Position numbers and translations under genes: made by a program. 64,000 nucleotides of DNA, taken from Schistocephalus solidus. Lineage: Eukaryota; Platyhelminthes; Cestoda; Diphyllobothriidea; Diphyllobothriidae. This document shows positions 31,721 through 42,410 of this stretch, one piece after another (the first letter of the stretch is position 1; every line of letters starts with the position of its first letter). The DNA lies in the NCBI GenBank assembly GCA_017591395.1, contig WEDG01002810.1:1-64000 (forward strand), written 5' to 3'. The notes below the pieces were generated by a model that saw only the letters and a list, made by a program, of their open reading frames with translations, made no database searches and was not told where the DNA came from.

Positions 31721-34510
31721 AGTCCCCCTTCTTATGAAGCCTGGGGTTAAATGCAATGACCTCGAATTTGCTAACACAAACCATGAATTAATAAATAATT
31801 TTGTAAGCACTCTAGATTGGCCAAACATATTAACAATCAACTATCCAAACATTTTCCATGAGCTATTGCAGAGCCTCACAGAAAAATCCAGGCTTTTTAT
31901 CCCGTTTAAGATTTCTAATTCAAATACAGCTTCTTCTACTGTTCCACATTTTCTCTAAAACAGACTTAAAAAATAAAGAAAGCAACTTAAAGATTCATCT
32001 AAAAGCTCTTTGTCAGTTCACTTAAGGATTGCACGAATATTTGAAGTAGCATCGAAAATTAGGCTCGCGAGAGATAAGCGTAGGGAGTCTCGGGCACTAA
32101 GTGATGCCAATTGATCCAAATCTGTTGCTCAAATATTCCATGTTCGGTCATCGGCTGAGCGTCTGAATGTAACTCCGCCCCTACTCGATTGTAACAAAAA
32201 ATTCGTTACAGAAGATTTGGGCAACGCAGAATTGTTAAATTCGTTTTTTGCCAACCACTTTACCACTGAAACTTGCGCCACTCCCACAATTCCTCTTCTT
32301 TCAAAGTCAAATTCACTTCTAACAACCATTAATTTTTCGCCTTTACGTATTCAAAAACAAATAGCACACCTAAAAATTCACATTCGGTTTGAACTTATAA
32401 CATTCCAAATTCACTCAGTAAACAGTTAAGGGGTTTTCCACCTTTACTAAGCAAATTATTCTCAATATTTCTCGAAAATGGTTTCTTTCCCGATTATTGG
32501 AAAACTTCTAGTATAATACCAGTTTTTCAATCTGGTTCCCTCTCCGACATTCATAACTATCGCGGTGTTCATAAAACGCCCTCTCTTGCTAAACTCTTCG
32601 AAAAACTAATTGCAAAAAAAATGACGGATTTTTGCATAAGCAATCAAATTATCAACTTTTCCCAACATGGCATTTTACCAGACCGCTCTTGTGAAACCTG
32701 CCACATGTCTTTTCTAAATCTACTCAACTCTCTTCGTAATGATAATCTATCTGTAGTAGTTATCTATTTGATCTAAGTAAGGCATTCGATAAAGTGCCTC
32801 ATAAACGACTTAAAGCTAAGCTAGAAGCTATAGGATTTCGTAGTCCCCTTACTGACTTTATTAGATCATACCTAAATGATTGAAAGCAAAGGTTTTAGTA
32901 GGTTTCACATACTCAAGTGCTACCCCGATTGTTAATGGTGTCCTTCCAGGTACCGTATAAGATCCTTTGTTGTTCTTACTGTATATAAAGGATATTTCGT
33001 CGATAGTTAAACATTCTCAATCTTTTATTTATGCTGATGACCTCAAATGCATGTATTTCTTTTCTAACTCTACAACCGAACGGTGCCTAGAACAAATTCA
33101 TTCAGACTTAGACGCTCTTTCGGCCTGGAGCTCCACATGGCTAATGGAGTTCTCACCTACTAAGTGTCGCTACATGAGTTTTGGGCCTGTAAGGCTGCCG
33201 CAACCTCTTATTTTTGAAGGTTTCCCTATGATTGCATGTTCATCCATCAAGGACTTGGGCTTAAGCTGCACCATTACATTAGATCTTTCGCCTCATGCCG
33301 ATAGAATTACCGCTAATGCTGCTCGGAGTTGCGGCTTTATTTCTTATAATTTCTACCTTCCTGAAATTAAATTAAGACTTAATCGTATGTTTGTACTTCC
33401 CATTTTTGAATTTTGCTATCCTTTCTTCGGTTTAATGAACGAATCTAGCCGTTCAAAAATTAAAAATGTACAAACACATTTCACAAAAAATTCCTATTTC
33501 CGACTCTCTCAATCACATCCTTCTCAACAAGATGCCAGCTAACGAAGCCAAAATTTCTTTGGGTCAGGAGACTTGAAGCAGGCTTTTGTCTCCTTTTTCG
33601 ACTAAATAATAGTTCAACTCTCCCCAAGCTTTCTGTCATTACCCCCGTTAGTCTTCCTTATAACCTAAGAAAGTCTGCACTAATTATACCTCCCCCTGCA
33701 TCCTTCACGTGTAAACGCTCTCTCTTCTTTGCCTCTAGGTACAGCTTGCTTTGGAATAACTTGCCAATTGAAATTAGGTCGTTAACTAGTCTATCTGCAT
33801 TCAAGCGAAGACTGCACATTTATCTTAACACTGATTCTATTAACCTTTTATTTTCCTCATCTTTTCCCAGTAGCTTTCCCCACGACTCGGAGAAAGGACC
33901 ATCGGGAATTTAAGTGACCCTCTTGAAACTATATTTTCGCTACCTTGGGTCGCCCATGAACTATGATGTCTCCTTATATTACCAGTCATCCAAACGAAGA
34001 CGTCCTTCGGACGTAGACATTCGGTAGTCCACAGTCTAAATTGCTACCGTTTCTTTGGATACTAAACATCATCAGAATTCAATTCTGGATCCTAAGATGC
34101 TGAGGACTTAAGTTCATTGACGCATTTTCGTGAGATTTTGTTTCATACGCCTAAGTGATCAAGAACGAATCACCTCGACGTTTCATTATCTCATTCTGAA
34201 ATGCTACTACCGTATTACCCTAATCTACCACCTGACCATTTTTTCCTAAGCAGTTTTTTCTCCTATCTTCTATTAAAAATGAAGGCTTATTGAACTCTGC
34301 CTCCATTTTTATGGTAGGAGTTTTTTTTAACTGCCTTTTTTTTCTAGTTCACCATTAATTTTAAAATATCGCAAACTGTTGACATAGCAGGACAAGTTAT
34401 GTATTTGTACATTTATCTGCACACATTGTCATAACTTTTTTTCGTTACTAATGTTTGTTTAAACAGGGCCTTGCCGGGGCTAACCAAATATAAATTCTAA
34501 TTGAATAAAA
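31721..34510 (+). mobile_element. CR1-A LINE copy A3, 5'-truncated
   Basis: Starts in the linker just after the endonuclease domain (AAGCCTGGGGTTAAATGCAA, as at copy A2 1638) and continues through the RT and full 3' UTR to an AAATTCTAATTGAATAAAA tail. It has no internal large deletion and therefore serves as the local reference for the family. Very high similarity to A1, A2 and A4 indicates recent activity of the family. Confidence 0.85.
31740..33835 (+). pseudogene. CR1-A reverse transcriptase of copy A3
   Basis: RT blocks in order: LINE finger region (31740-32600), QHGILPDRS-type region (about 32670), FDLSKAFDKVPHKRL (about 32770), SPLTDFIRSYLND (about 32850), NGVLPGTV with a stop in place of the GVPQGTVLGP motif (about 32935), FLLYIKDISSIV, and FIYADDLK (about 33027), the catalytic YADD box. 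A 191-codon frame (32967-33542) covers the palm and thumb. The C-terminal RSLFFASRYSLLWNN and FKRRLHI blocks lie near 33720-33830 in a shifted frame. The Asp residues remain, but stops and frameshifts make it inactive. Confidence 0.85.
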
Positions 34511-34865
34511 AAGATGTGATGGCAGACAAAGTTGTAGCACTTTGCAGAGTATGAAGAAAGTACAGAACCGCGAAGATGGAGGGAACCAGTAGGATCGTCG
34601 ACATTTCGAAATCATGGTCGAAATCAATGGGAACGAAAAACGGCTGTGAAAATAGTGTTTCCCTTTTTTAAAAAAGATATTGGAAAAACAAAACTGCTTT
34701 GCGAGGGGACATGAAGCCGCATGGTTGGTTGCTTCTGATTTTGGTACGAAAGAATAATGGGAAATCCAGCAATTGAGCTAGAAGAATTCCATATAATGCG
34801 TGCATGTGTTCTATTTCGCATGAGAATTGTTGATAAATCTGTGGCCTGCTCATTTCAATTCTCAA
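34511..34865. other. Anonymous sequence
   Basis: No recognisable element or gene between the CR1-A tail and the PLE fragment. Overlapping short frames only. Confidence 0.5.
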
Positions 34866-35005
34866 ATTGAAATTCTGATTATGTGAAGAAGAAGTCACGA
34901 TCAATGGAACAAGAGATTTATTAACCTGACACTTCAGATTCTCACTCGAATCCATCCTCAGAGACAGAGTCAGATAAGGGTATTGGATCGCCCAGGTTTT
35001 GCCGG
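34866..35005 (-). mobile_element. PLE-1 3' end fragment, antisense
   Basis: Reverse complement matches 44185-44313: GCAAAACCTGGGCGATCCAA, then TACCCTTATCTGACTCTGTC, GGATTCGAGTGAGAATC and TAATAAA-CTCTTGTTCC, almost without differences. It is an extremely 5'-truncated copy of the same Penelope-like family found at 42.4-44.3 kb. Confidence 0.8.
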
Positions 35006-35469
35006 TAGACCGATGCATAGATCAAGTTCAAGGGCGCGCGGACCGATTTTGAAAGATAAGTGAACGGTTTATTTTTACCATATTTCTTGCCCCTAGCAGT
35101 GAACTGTCCATTAATTGTTAATTTAAAAAAAGCTCTTTTTACTGCTCCATAGTATTTGTGCCGGCCATAAAATCAATTGGACTAATTAGTTGCACTTTGC
35201 ATAAGTATGGTTTAAATTGTCCTTGGTTCGTCGTTTTCTATTAACTGTTTGAAATCAGCTGCCAATTAAGCTTATTTAAGTATACTCTTGTAAATTATCA
35301 ACCCACTCTTTTCTATTAAGTAAACCAAAATTCCGTCTACCAGCTTACGATGTCCCGCAAGCAACCCACAAAAAACGCAATGTTGCAGCTTCCCCTCCAT
35401 CCTTGAGTAAAAGAGCGTATGCGAGTCTTCGCAGCCCTCTGTAGATATTGTCAACTCTAAAATCCCTTT
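35006..35469. other. Anonymous sequence
   Basis: No element or gene recognised. A minus-strand 60-codon frame (35454-35272) has no motif. Confidence 0.5.
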
Positions 35470-35551
35470 GGTAAATCTGGAACCTCCTGATCCTCTGATT
35501 ACTCAAGCCTTCACCTCGTCCTGATCGTCATCTGACGAAATAGTAGATTTT

Positions 35552-35929
35552 GTGCTTAAAGGAACTATAACAAATACCTCTGACACAGTTATCCAGCAGG
35601 CTTTTCAAGTCATTTGGATAATTAGCTCTGAAACCAAAGAACGGATAAACCGTGAGCATAATTTTATGCTGCGTAATATTCCAAGTTGCATATCTGCTTT
35701 CGCCGGCACGCGTTTGTTTCTGGAAAGCTGTGGCTTGGTATTCAGAGTCATGTACGCTAAACGACTGCACTCGCACAGTCGTAATGCCCCCATATTAGTC
35801 ATGCTCTTTTCCTTGATAGAAGTTGACTTCATACTCTCTTGGAAGGAGATTAGTAGAGAATTTTGTCGAAAATGGCATTCCTCGGTTTCCCCTGACCTCA
35901 CCCCAATGCAGAGAAAACTAAAAAATTAA
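35552..35929 (+). CDS. CR1-C ORF1 protein, C-terminal part
   Basis: A 125-codon frame whose C-terminal half, KRLHSHSRNAPILVMLFSL, IEVDFILSWKEIS and SVSPDLTPMQRKLKN, fits the pattern at the end of CR1-group ORF1 nucleic-acid-binding proteins (a PILV-F strand, a helix, then SxDLTxxQR). ORF1 proteins coat the element RNA and act as chaperones. The upstream part of the frame is less convincing and may be shifted. It ends 22 bp before the next ATG at 35952. Inactive or partial; identification is by pattern. Confidence 0.5.
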   Translation: MLKGTITNTSDTVIQQAFQVIWIISSETKERINREHNFMLRNIPSCISAFAGTRLFLESCGLVFRVMYAKRLHSHSRNAPILVMLFSLIEVDFILSWKEISREFCRKWHSSVSPDLTPMQRKLKN

Positions 35930-35951
35930 ATTGTCGACAAGCAACAGATAA

Positions 35952-36725
35952 ATGACTACCTCTGTTGCCAGGTTGAACAAATTGCCTCCAATGTCATCTA
36001 CGGCCTCGCTGTCTGAATCCTCAGCTAACTCTGCATGGAAACCGACCTTGATTAATCTTTTAAGATCCCAAGAAGACAGTACTTCTTTCATTCGTTCTCA
36101 AGATGGCAGTACTTCTCCTATTACCATACCAATACCACGTTTACCAGTTACTCCTGGTAAACCAACGCAGATTTGTAGCTCAATGACAAGTCAGGCTAAG
36201 TCTCACCCATTCGAAAAACCGCAAAAATTTAACCTCTCCATGAAAACTACTCCGTTACGATCGCCTATTTCTCCCGAAAACATCTCCATTCCAACTACAT
36301 CGAATTTCCAGCTACCACCCAGACCTCATACTGAGGCTGATAAACGAAACATACAAGCATTCTCGCCCAAAAATAGTGCTTCTGTGCCACTCGCAACAGT
36401 GCATCTCCCACCCCACAGCCAATTTTCTCTACGGTCGTTTCCCCAGTTATCTCTCAATACGAAGGGTCCTGCTGGACTACTAGACTCACCTGACCTTCTC
36501 TGTCCATTTACAAGGAAAACTTTGCAGTATCCTGTCCAGAGATTTCCCAGACAAGCCCCAATAGCTAGCGGTTGTGCTCAGTTTCCCTGTATGTCATTTC
36601 GACCTCCATATTTTACTCCCCTTCACCCACCTCAGGCGCTTATTAGCCCACAACCTTTTTTCCAGAATAGGGCGAGAGCACCCGCCCCCTATGTTCAGTG
36701 GCCCGTCAACCACTGGATGAATTAG
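35952..36725 (+). CDS. CR1-C Pro/Ser/Thr-rich N-terminal region of ORF2
   Basis: A 257-codon open frame with extreme Pro, Ser and Thr content (for example IPIPRLPVTPGKPTQ and FMSFRPPYFTPLHPPQ-like stretches near its end) and no globular domain. Its stop at 36723-36725 overlaps the start of the endonuclease frame. In CR1-A copy A2 the equivalent Pro-rich segment is in the same frame as the endonuclease, so I read this as the disordered N-terminal region of ORF2, displaced here by a frameshift near 36690. An alternative is a separate ORF with programmed frameshifting. Confidence 0.55.
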   Translation: MTTSVARLNKLPPMSSTASLSESSANSAWKPTLINLLRSQEDSTSFIRSQDGSTSPITIPIPRLPVTPGKPTQICSSMTSQAKSHPFEKPQKFNLSMKTTPLRSPISPENISIPTTSNFQLPPRPHTEADKRNIQAFSPKNSASVPLATVHLPPHSQFSLRSFPQLSLNTKGPAGLLDSPDLLCPFTRKTLQYPVQRFPRQAPIASGCAQFPCMSFRPPYFTPLHPPQALISPQPFFQNRARAPAPYVQWPVNHWMN

Positions 36726-37430
36726 CCGCCCTCCCCCAAAAACAACCAACTTGCCCACTTAAACTGTTCGTTCTAAATGCCAGATCATTGCTCAATAAAA
36801 TGCCCCTGCTTCAGACTCTAGTCGTTGTCCACTATCCAGATATTTTTATAGTAACTGGAACATGGGCAACACCTTCCGTAGCCGACCCCGAACTCTCTCT
36901 TATAGGTTATGTTTGTACTCGAAATGATCACCGCGACAGTCGTGGTGGAGGAACTTGTATTTATATTAAGCAAGCGCTGGCGAGAGCTACTGGCTTCAAA
37001 TTACCTTAAAAAATAGGAACTCTTTCCTCATTGGCTGTGTCTATCGCCCGCCCAATACCAGTGAGGATTTCGATCTTTATCTCTCACAGCATTTCACGCC
37101 GCAGTTGACTTAAATTTTAAGTATTGCTTAATTGTAGGTGATTTCAACCTTCCTGACATTTGCTGGTTTCCGGTCCCTTCCGGCCCCATAAAGTTCGAGG
37201 ACTTACACGAGGCCGTAGATATTGGCATTTAGACTCAGGTTGTTGACTTCCCTACCCGAGGTTCAAGCATGCTTGATCTAATCTTCTGCAGAGGTTGCCT
37301 GCCTTTGACAGTGTCATCATTAGGCCCACTTGGGAGCTCACACCATGATATCGTTGATTCTACACTACAACGCGAAACCGATAGACGCTTTCCTAAAACT
37401 ATAGCTTTTTCTTTGATTTTCGATTAGCGC
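36698..37430 (+). pseudogene. CR1-C AP endonuclease domain
   Basis: Blocks: KLFVLNARSLLNKMPLL (N-terminal Asn motif), PDIFIVTGTW (Glu of the ITETW motif replaced by Gly), GGGTCIYIKQ, a stop at 37007-37009, GCVYRPPNTSEDFDLYLSQH, IVGDFNLPDICW (Asp and Asn motif), and SSHHDIVDS (an SDHD variant). Two further stops and frameshifts interrupt it. Loss of the catalytic Glu as well as the breaks shows it is dead. The domain would nick the genomic target in the functional element. Confidence 0.75.
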
Positions 37431-37599
37431 TTTCAACAAATTTATTGATATATCTTAACTTCCACGACTGGTATAATTTCTTTATGCGTCAGGATGTGAA
37501 CACCTGCACCGTTATGCTCTACGAAGTTTTGGATCCACTTATTTCTCGTTTTTTCCCCGTAGGAAATTAATTAATGTCATGGATGAGGTTTATAGCTCT

Positions 37600-39123
37600 T
37601 TATCGTTTACCGTAGGTTGCGTTAACTCTCTCGTCAATTCCATTTGCGAAACAACATTTCCGTTCTGCCGTTAGTTCAACGTATTTTTAAACAGGCTAAG
37701 AGGCTAATCGAAGGAAAACGGCTAGCCGAAGAGGTCAAATATTTCGAAAACCGTTCATTTAATGTCGCAAAACGTTTTTCACGCGCAATAAGAACCCATA
37801 GTAAAACATGGCATCCCATCCTACTGGACTCCGTGGGCAATCCTGTAGTCCATGACAAATTGACGGCTGTTGGTTTTAACTTTTTCTTGTCCAGAGCATT
37901 TATTGAAAATTCGGCCACTCCCGCTCCGCCCATCCAGGTTTGAACTGGTGCCGTATTCGAAACCATAACTTTTACCCTCTGGGACGTAATCGTAGCCATT
38001 CGACGTTTTCGTCAATCTTATAGTCCTGGACCAGATGGCGTACCGATCAGTATTATAAAGGTGGATGCTAATTATATTTTACCATCACTTCTATGTAAGA
38101 TATTTAATCTAGCTCTGGAAAGTGAAACCTTTCCCAGTTTGTGGAAGGAATCGCACATTCTACCTATCCCCAAACACGGCCAATCTACGTCATTTGACGA
38201 TTTTCGGCCAATCAACACACTTTCTGCAGCTTCGAAAATCCTGGAGACCTTGATCAAAGATAAGATGATGTATCATTTAACTGAGAATAACCTACTGAGT
38301 GCAGCCCAGCATCTATTCCTCAAAACAAGGTATTGTGACACCTGTCAGCTCTCTTTCTTTGATCATGTTCTACAATCTAGGGATAATGGCTTTGCACTTC
38401 ACATAGTCTATTTCGATTTCACCAAGGCCCTCGATCATCGTGACCATGCCCTTCTTCTCCTGAAACTTTCATCTTTTGGTATATGTGGTAAACTTCTGAG
38501 CTTGATATCTTCTTACCTGAGCTCTCGTACACAACATGTGAAGATATCCAATGCTATCTCAAACTCGGCACGTGTGAGGAGTGGAGTTATTCAGTGTAGT
38601 GTGCTAGGCCTGCTTTTAATTTGTCTTTTTGTCAATGATGGGCCAGGTTTATTTCGAAATGGTAGGCCCTTTATGTATGCCGATGATTTAAAAGTTGCCT
38701 ATCGATACAAGCCGGCAGATCACGACACCGTGCTTGATCTATTAAAAATGATCTCGAGGCCTTTGCCCAGTGGTGCTGCACATGGCGCCTTTCCCTTTCT
38801 TGGCACAAATGATCCGTTATGGTTGTTGGCGACCACAATCAGCCTCAACTAAGCATAGATGGCCACGATCTAAATGTGCCTGGCGTTGTTAAGGATCTGG
38901 GCATATCATATTCCAACGGTCTCAATCTTTCAGAGCATTGCGCCCTGCTTGTCTCCAAAGCACGCAGAACTGCCGGGTCAATCCTCCGAAATTTTAAAAC
39001 TATTGAAATTAGACTCCGCCTTTATAAAATGTACGTTAGACCTAGCCTAGAATACTGCTCGTTTCTATTTAACCTTCTGCGCGCTAACGAACGGAAGAAA
39101 ATAGAATCGGTCCAGCACTTCTT
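37600..39123 (+). pseudogene. CR1-C reverse transcriptase, N-terminal two thirds
   Basis: The RT starts with an Arg/Lys-rich linker (37644-37943), then YSPGPDGVPISIIK (about 38012), ESHILPIPKHG, DFRPINTLSAASKILE, the QHLFLKTRYCDTCQLSF region, VYFDFTKALDH (box A, Asp intact), RSGVIQCSVLGL (altered GVPQGSVLGP), and FMYADDLKV (38676-38702, catalytic YADD). A long open stretch spans 38061-38852; a frameshift near 38820 leads to a second one, 38819-39133, with DLGISYSNGLNLSEHC and LRLYKMYVRPSLEYC. It is cut at VQHFF by insertion of copy A4. Confidence 0.85.
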
Positions 39124-40575
39124 TAGAATTTAGAATTTATATTTGGTTAGCACCGAGAAGGCACTGTCTAAGCAAACATTAGTAACGAAATAAAGTTATG
39201 ACAATGTGTGCAGATAAAATGTACAAATACATAACTTGTCCTGCTATGTCAACAGTTAGCGATGTTATAAAATTAATGGTGAACTAGAAAAAATAGGCAG
39301 AGAAAAAAACTCCTACCATAAAAATGGAGGCAGAGTTCAATAAGCCTTCATTTTTAATAGAAGGTAGGAGAAAAAACTGCCTAGGAAAAAATGATCGGGT
39401 GGTAGATTAGGGTAATACGGTAGTAGTATTTCAGAATGAGATAATGAAACGTTGAGGTGATTCGTTCTTGATCACTTAGGCGTATGAAACAAAATCTCAC
39501 GAAAATGCGTCAATGAACTTAAGTCCTCAGCATCTTAGGATCGAGAATTGAATTCTGATGATGGTTAGTATCCAAAGAAACGGTAGCAAAAAAAACTATA
39601 CCTAGAGGCAAAGAAGAGAGAGCGTTTACACGTGGAGGATGCAAGGGAAGGTATAATTAGTGCAGAATTTCTTAGGTTATAAGGAAGACTAACGGGGGTA
39701 ATGACAGAAAGCTTGGGGAGAGTTGAACTATTATTTAGTCGGAAAAGGAGACAAAAGCCTGCTTCAAGTCTCCTGACCCAAATAAATTTTAGCTTCATTA
39801 GCTGGCATCTTTTTGAGAAGGAAGTAGTTGAAAGAGTCGGAAATAGGGGTTTTTGTGAAATGTCTTTGGACATTTTCAATTTTTGAACGGCTAGATTCGT
39901 TCAGTAAACCGAAGAAAGGAGAGCAAAATTCAAGAATGGGAAGTACAAACATACGATAAAGTCTTAATTTAATTTCAGGAAGGTAGAAATTATAAGAAAT
40001 AAAACCGCAAATCTGAGCAGCATTAGCCGTAATTCTATCGGCATGAGGCGAAAGATCTAATTTATTGGTGTAGCATAAGCCGAAGTCCTTGATGGAGGAA
40101 CATTCAATCATAGGGCAACCTTCAAAAATAAGAGGTTGCGGCAGCCTTAGAGGCCCAAAACTCAAATAGCGACACTTAGTAGGTGAGAACTCCATTAGCC
40201 ATGTGGAGCTCCAGGCCGAAAGAGCGTCTAAGTCTGAATGAATTTGTTCTAGGCACCGTTCGGTCGTAGAGTTAGAGAAGGAATACACGCATTTGAGGTC
40301 ATCAGCATAAATAAAAGATGGAGAATGTTTAACTATCGACGAAATATCATTTATATACAGTAAGAACAACAAAGGAGCTTATACGGTACCTGGAAGGGCA
40401 CCACTAACAATCGGGGTAGCACTTGAGTATGAGGACCCTACTAAAACCTTTGCTTTCGATCATTTAGGTATGATCTAATAAAGTCAGTAAGGGGTTTACG
40501 AAATCCTATAGCTTCTAGTTTAGCTAGAAGTCGTTTATGAGGCACTTTATCGAATGCCTTACTAAGATCAAAGTA
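39124..40575 (-). mobile_element. CR1-A LINE copy A4, antisense inside CR1-C
   Basis: Minus-strand CR1-A copy: tail and 3' UTR at 39124-39590, then RT running to about 40575, where homology to A3 stops inside the FDLSKAFD block (5' truncation). Relative to A3 it lacks about 300 bp between the RT C-terminus and the 3' UTR (junction near 39592). It interrupts C1 and so is younger than C1. No target-site duplication could be verified because the far side is complicated by other repeats. Confidence 0.85.
39565..40570 (-). pseudogene. CR1-A reverse transcriptase of copy A4
   Basis: The minus strand reads FDLSKAFDKVPHKRLLAKLE, LTDFIRSYLND, a GALPGTV-like version of the GVPQG motif, then a 202-codon open stretch (40372-39764) with FLLYINDISSIV, FIYADDLKCVY and the thumb, and a final overlapping frame (39879-39565) with the C-terminal MKLKFIWVRRLEAGFC and RSLFFASRYSFF blocks. 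YADD is intact. One frameshift near 39800 and the junctional deletion inactivate it. This is the best-preserved CR1-A palm-thumb region in the window. Confidence 0.85.
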
Positions 40576-40757
40576 TTTTATCGTTGGAGCACCGTAATGT
40601 GTCATATCAAGAACACTGTGGGCTTGTAAACACTGATCCCTTATGGTTTTGACGAGTGCAGAAGGGACCTCTTTTTACTGTTTTAGCTTTTGAATAGTCG
40701 TACATTTAATCCCCTTACCACTGTGCGGCAGCTTGACTACCCTCAGCGCAGCAGTCA
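40576..40757. other. Unassigned 180 bp inside the nested cluster
   Basis: Not homologous to A3 or C1. No tail or hairpin recognised. It could be filler from a deletion or part of another element. Confidence 0.4.
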
Positions 40758-40802
40758 TAAATAAATAAATTGTATATTTAAGGCCCAGAGAGCCCCGTCA
40801 TT
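40758..40802 (-). mobile_element. LINE 3' tip of family Z
   Basis: ATAAATAAATAAATTGTATA followed by TTTAAGGCCCAGAGAGCCCC and GTCATTTCA; the same module as 2605-2655 and 12233-12285. On the minus strand it is a GGGCTCTCTGGGCC-type hairpin, then TTAAATATACAATTTATTTA. Very short antisense 3' end. Confidence 0.6.
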
Positions 40803-40884
40803 TCAAACTTAGTATAGCGGTATTAATCAATAGAAAGTGGATAATTGCTGCACTATGTGAGCAGCCATATTAATAGCAGAAATG

Positions 40885-41825
40885 AACAATATGGTAGGCA
40901 TATCCGATTCAGAACGATTTGCCATTTTTAAACAATAGTCAACAATCTTTAACATAAACGGTGAACTAGAAAAGAAGCAGTAAAAGAACTCCTACGGTTA
41001 AATCGGAGGCGGAGTTCAGCGAGCCGCCAATTTAAAAAAAAATAGGAGAAAAAAACTGCTTCACTAAAAAATTAATAGCTAGATGCAATGGGATAGTGCT
41101 GTGATGTTGCTGACAACGTATAAGGGTTCGGAACGCTCCTTGTCGTGTAAGAGATAATATAGCAGTCAGAGCTACTGTTTGTAACCACCAGTGGAGGTGA
41201 GAGAGGACGAACTCATCGTGGACACCAGGGTCAAAACGAAGAGGGGACAGTAGAGGTCATGAGATCAACATCGAGATGCGACCTTGCCGACTGCATAGTC
41301 CACCAATCAAAGAGGCAAAACCATCAGAACCCGCCTTAATCCTCAACTGAACCTGGAGACCATCGTCGGGGTTGCAAAAGCGGAGGAAAGTACCAAGGTT
41401 GCCAAGACTTGGCGATGCTAGTTTAAAAGGAGGGGGGCGAAAAAGTGAATGCAAAGATTGACTCTGCAGAGGATGATGGAAATATAATAAGAGACCAATA
41501 TAATATCAAGGGAGCTGCCTCAAATACCAGTAGGACCCTTTTCGAAATCCAAAAGTTGTGAGTTAGGGAAGGAAACAGACAATAAAGACTTTATATCTTC
41601 CGAAGTTAAATGTTTGCGTAACTTTGTTTTGAAAATAGCTAATGCGGACGACAACCTAATTTGCAGTGGAAGATTATTGCAGATGAAAGCAGATTTGGAG
41701 GCAAAAAACTGAGACCGGTTAGTTGTGTAGCTAAGTGGTGGTGAAATGATCATGGAGGAATTACGAGTGGCATAGGGTCGATCTACCGGAGTGAGAGCGT
41801 TAATTCGCAATGTCTTTTTATGTCT
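40885..41825 (-). mobile_element. CR1-A relative (A'), antisense, C-terminal RT and 3' UTR
   Basis: A minus-strand copy of a LINE related to CR1-A. The RT C-terminus is at 41520-41825, the long 3' UTR at 40885-41519. Near 40970-41070 it shares with CR1-A the inverted pair of ACTCCTAC...GGAGGC and AATAGGAGAAAAAACTGC blocks. The part at 41100-41470 matches 31350-31700. The 5' side is truncated at about 41825, where C1 resumes. Confidence 0.65.
41520..41825 (-). pseudogene. RT C-terminus of CR1-A relative A'
   Basis: An open frame on the minus strand reads INALTPVDRPYATRNSSMII, then RSQFFASKSAFICNNLPLQI and FKTKLRKHL, ending in DFEKGPTGI and a stop at 41520. It aligns residue by residue with the CR1-A C-terminus (ITPVSFPYNLRNSALII, RSLFFASRYSFLWNN, FKRKLH) but is clearly a separate family. 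Only the last ~110 residues survive. Confidence 0.7.
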
Positions 41826-42410
41826 TCCATTAGCTCGCGCAGTTAAGTATCGTCGATTCTTTTTGGTAAACGCCATAGCCATGTGGAATAAACTTCCCCA
41901 TAATATAAAAATCCAGCGAAGTTATTCTTTGTTTAAGGTAACTTTACTAGTATTTTTTGCATTCAGAACAGTTTCCAAGAATTCTGGGCGCCGACACGGT
42001 AGAATATGTTTTCCTGTTCGACGGATTGTGCGGCATCTGAACCCGATCATAGGGGTTACCTTGAGGGCTACGGTACCGTCTCTGCAGCCTGCACCCGTTG
42101 ACTTCTTCGGAAGACAGTGAGTAACCGTACACGGATGCACTCTTGCCTGGCGCAGAATCCCGGTTCCTAACAAAGACCGAGAGACTGCAAACAGACTGCA
42201 CTTGTGTTAGCCCTTCCCTGGTCTGAACTGCTATCATCCCAACAGGCGGCAGTTTTTTTCACCCTGAATAACAAAATGATAGAAAAACACTTATAATGAT
42301 ATATATTCAGGAATTTTTTTCACTGCTTGCCTGATCCCCACTGAATATTTCATCTGACAATGCCTGTAAACCGGCATTAAATCCAACTATTATTATTACT
42401 ATTATTATAG
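41786..42410 (+). pseudogene. CR1-C copy C1, RT C-terminus and 3' UTR
   Basis: Plus-strand frame with RNVFLCLPLARAVKYRRFFL, AIAMWNKLPHNIKIQ and SLFKVTLLVF, the conserved CR1-group C-terminal WNxLP region. It is followed by a GC-rich then AT-rich 3' UTR with an imperfect inverted pair around GGCAGTTTTTTTCACC (42246) and TTTTTTTCACTGC (42313), and the tip hairpin at 42360-42377. About 80 residues expected between VQHFF at 39120 and this block are missing. The 3' end design matches C2 at 50080-50115. Confidence 0.7.

Larger units (their letters stand above)
35470..42410 (+). mobile_element. CR1-C LINE copy C1, split by antisense insertions
   Basis: A CR1-like LINE of a family distinct from CR1-A, with the order ORF1, Pro-rich region, endonuclease, RT, RT C-terminus and 3' UTR. 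The RT is interrupted at about 39124 by antisense CR1-A copy A4 and further material up to about 41.8 kb, after which the C1 C-terminus and 3' UTR resume. The 3' end has an ATGCC/GGCAT hairpin (42360-42377) and an ATTATTATTACTATTATT tail. It is the most complete LINE in the window. Its 5' boundary is only estimated. Confidence 0.8.

Noticed and set aside
35605..35901. 98-codon minus-strand ORF
   Set aside because: Antisense shadow of the CR1-C ORF1 frame at 35552-35929.
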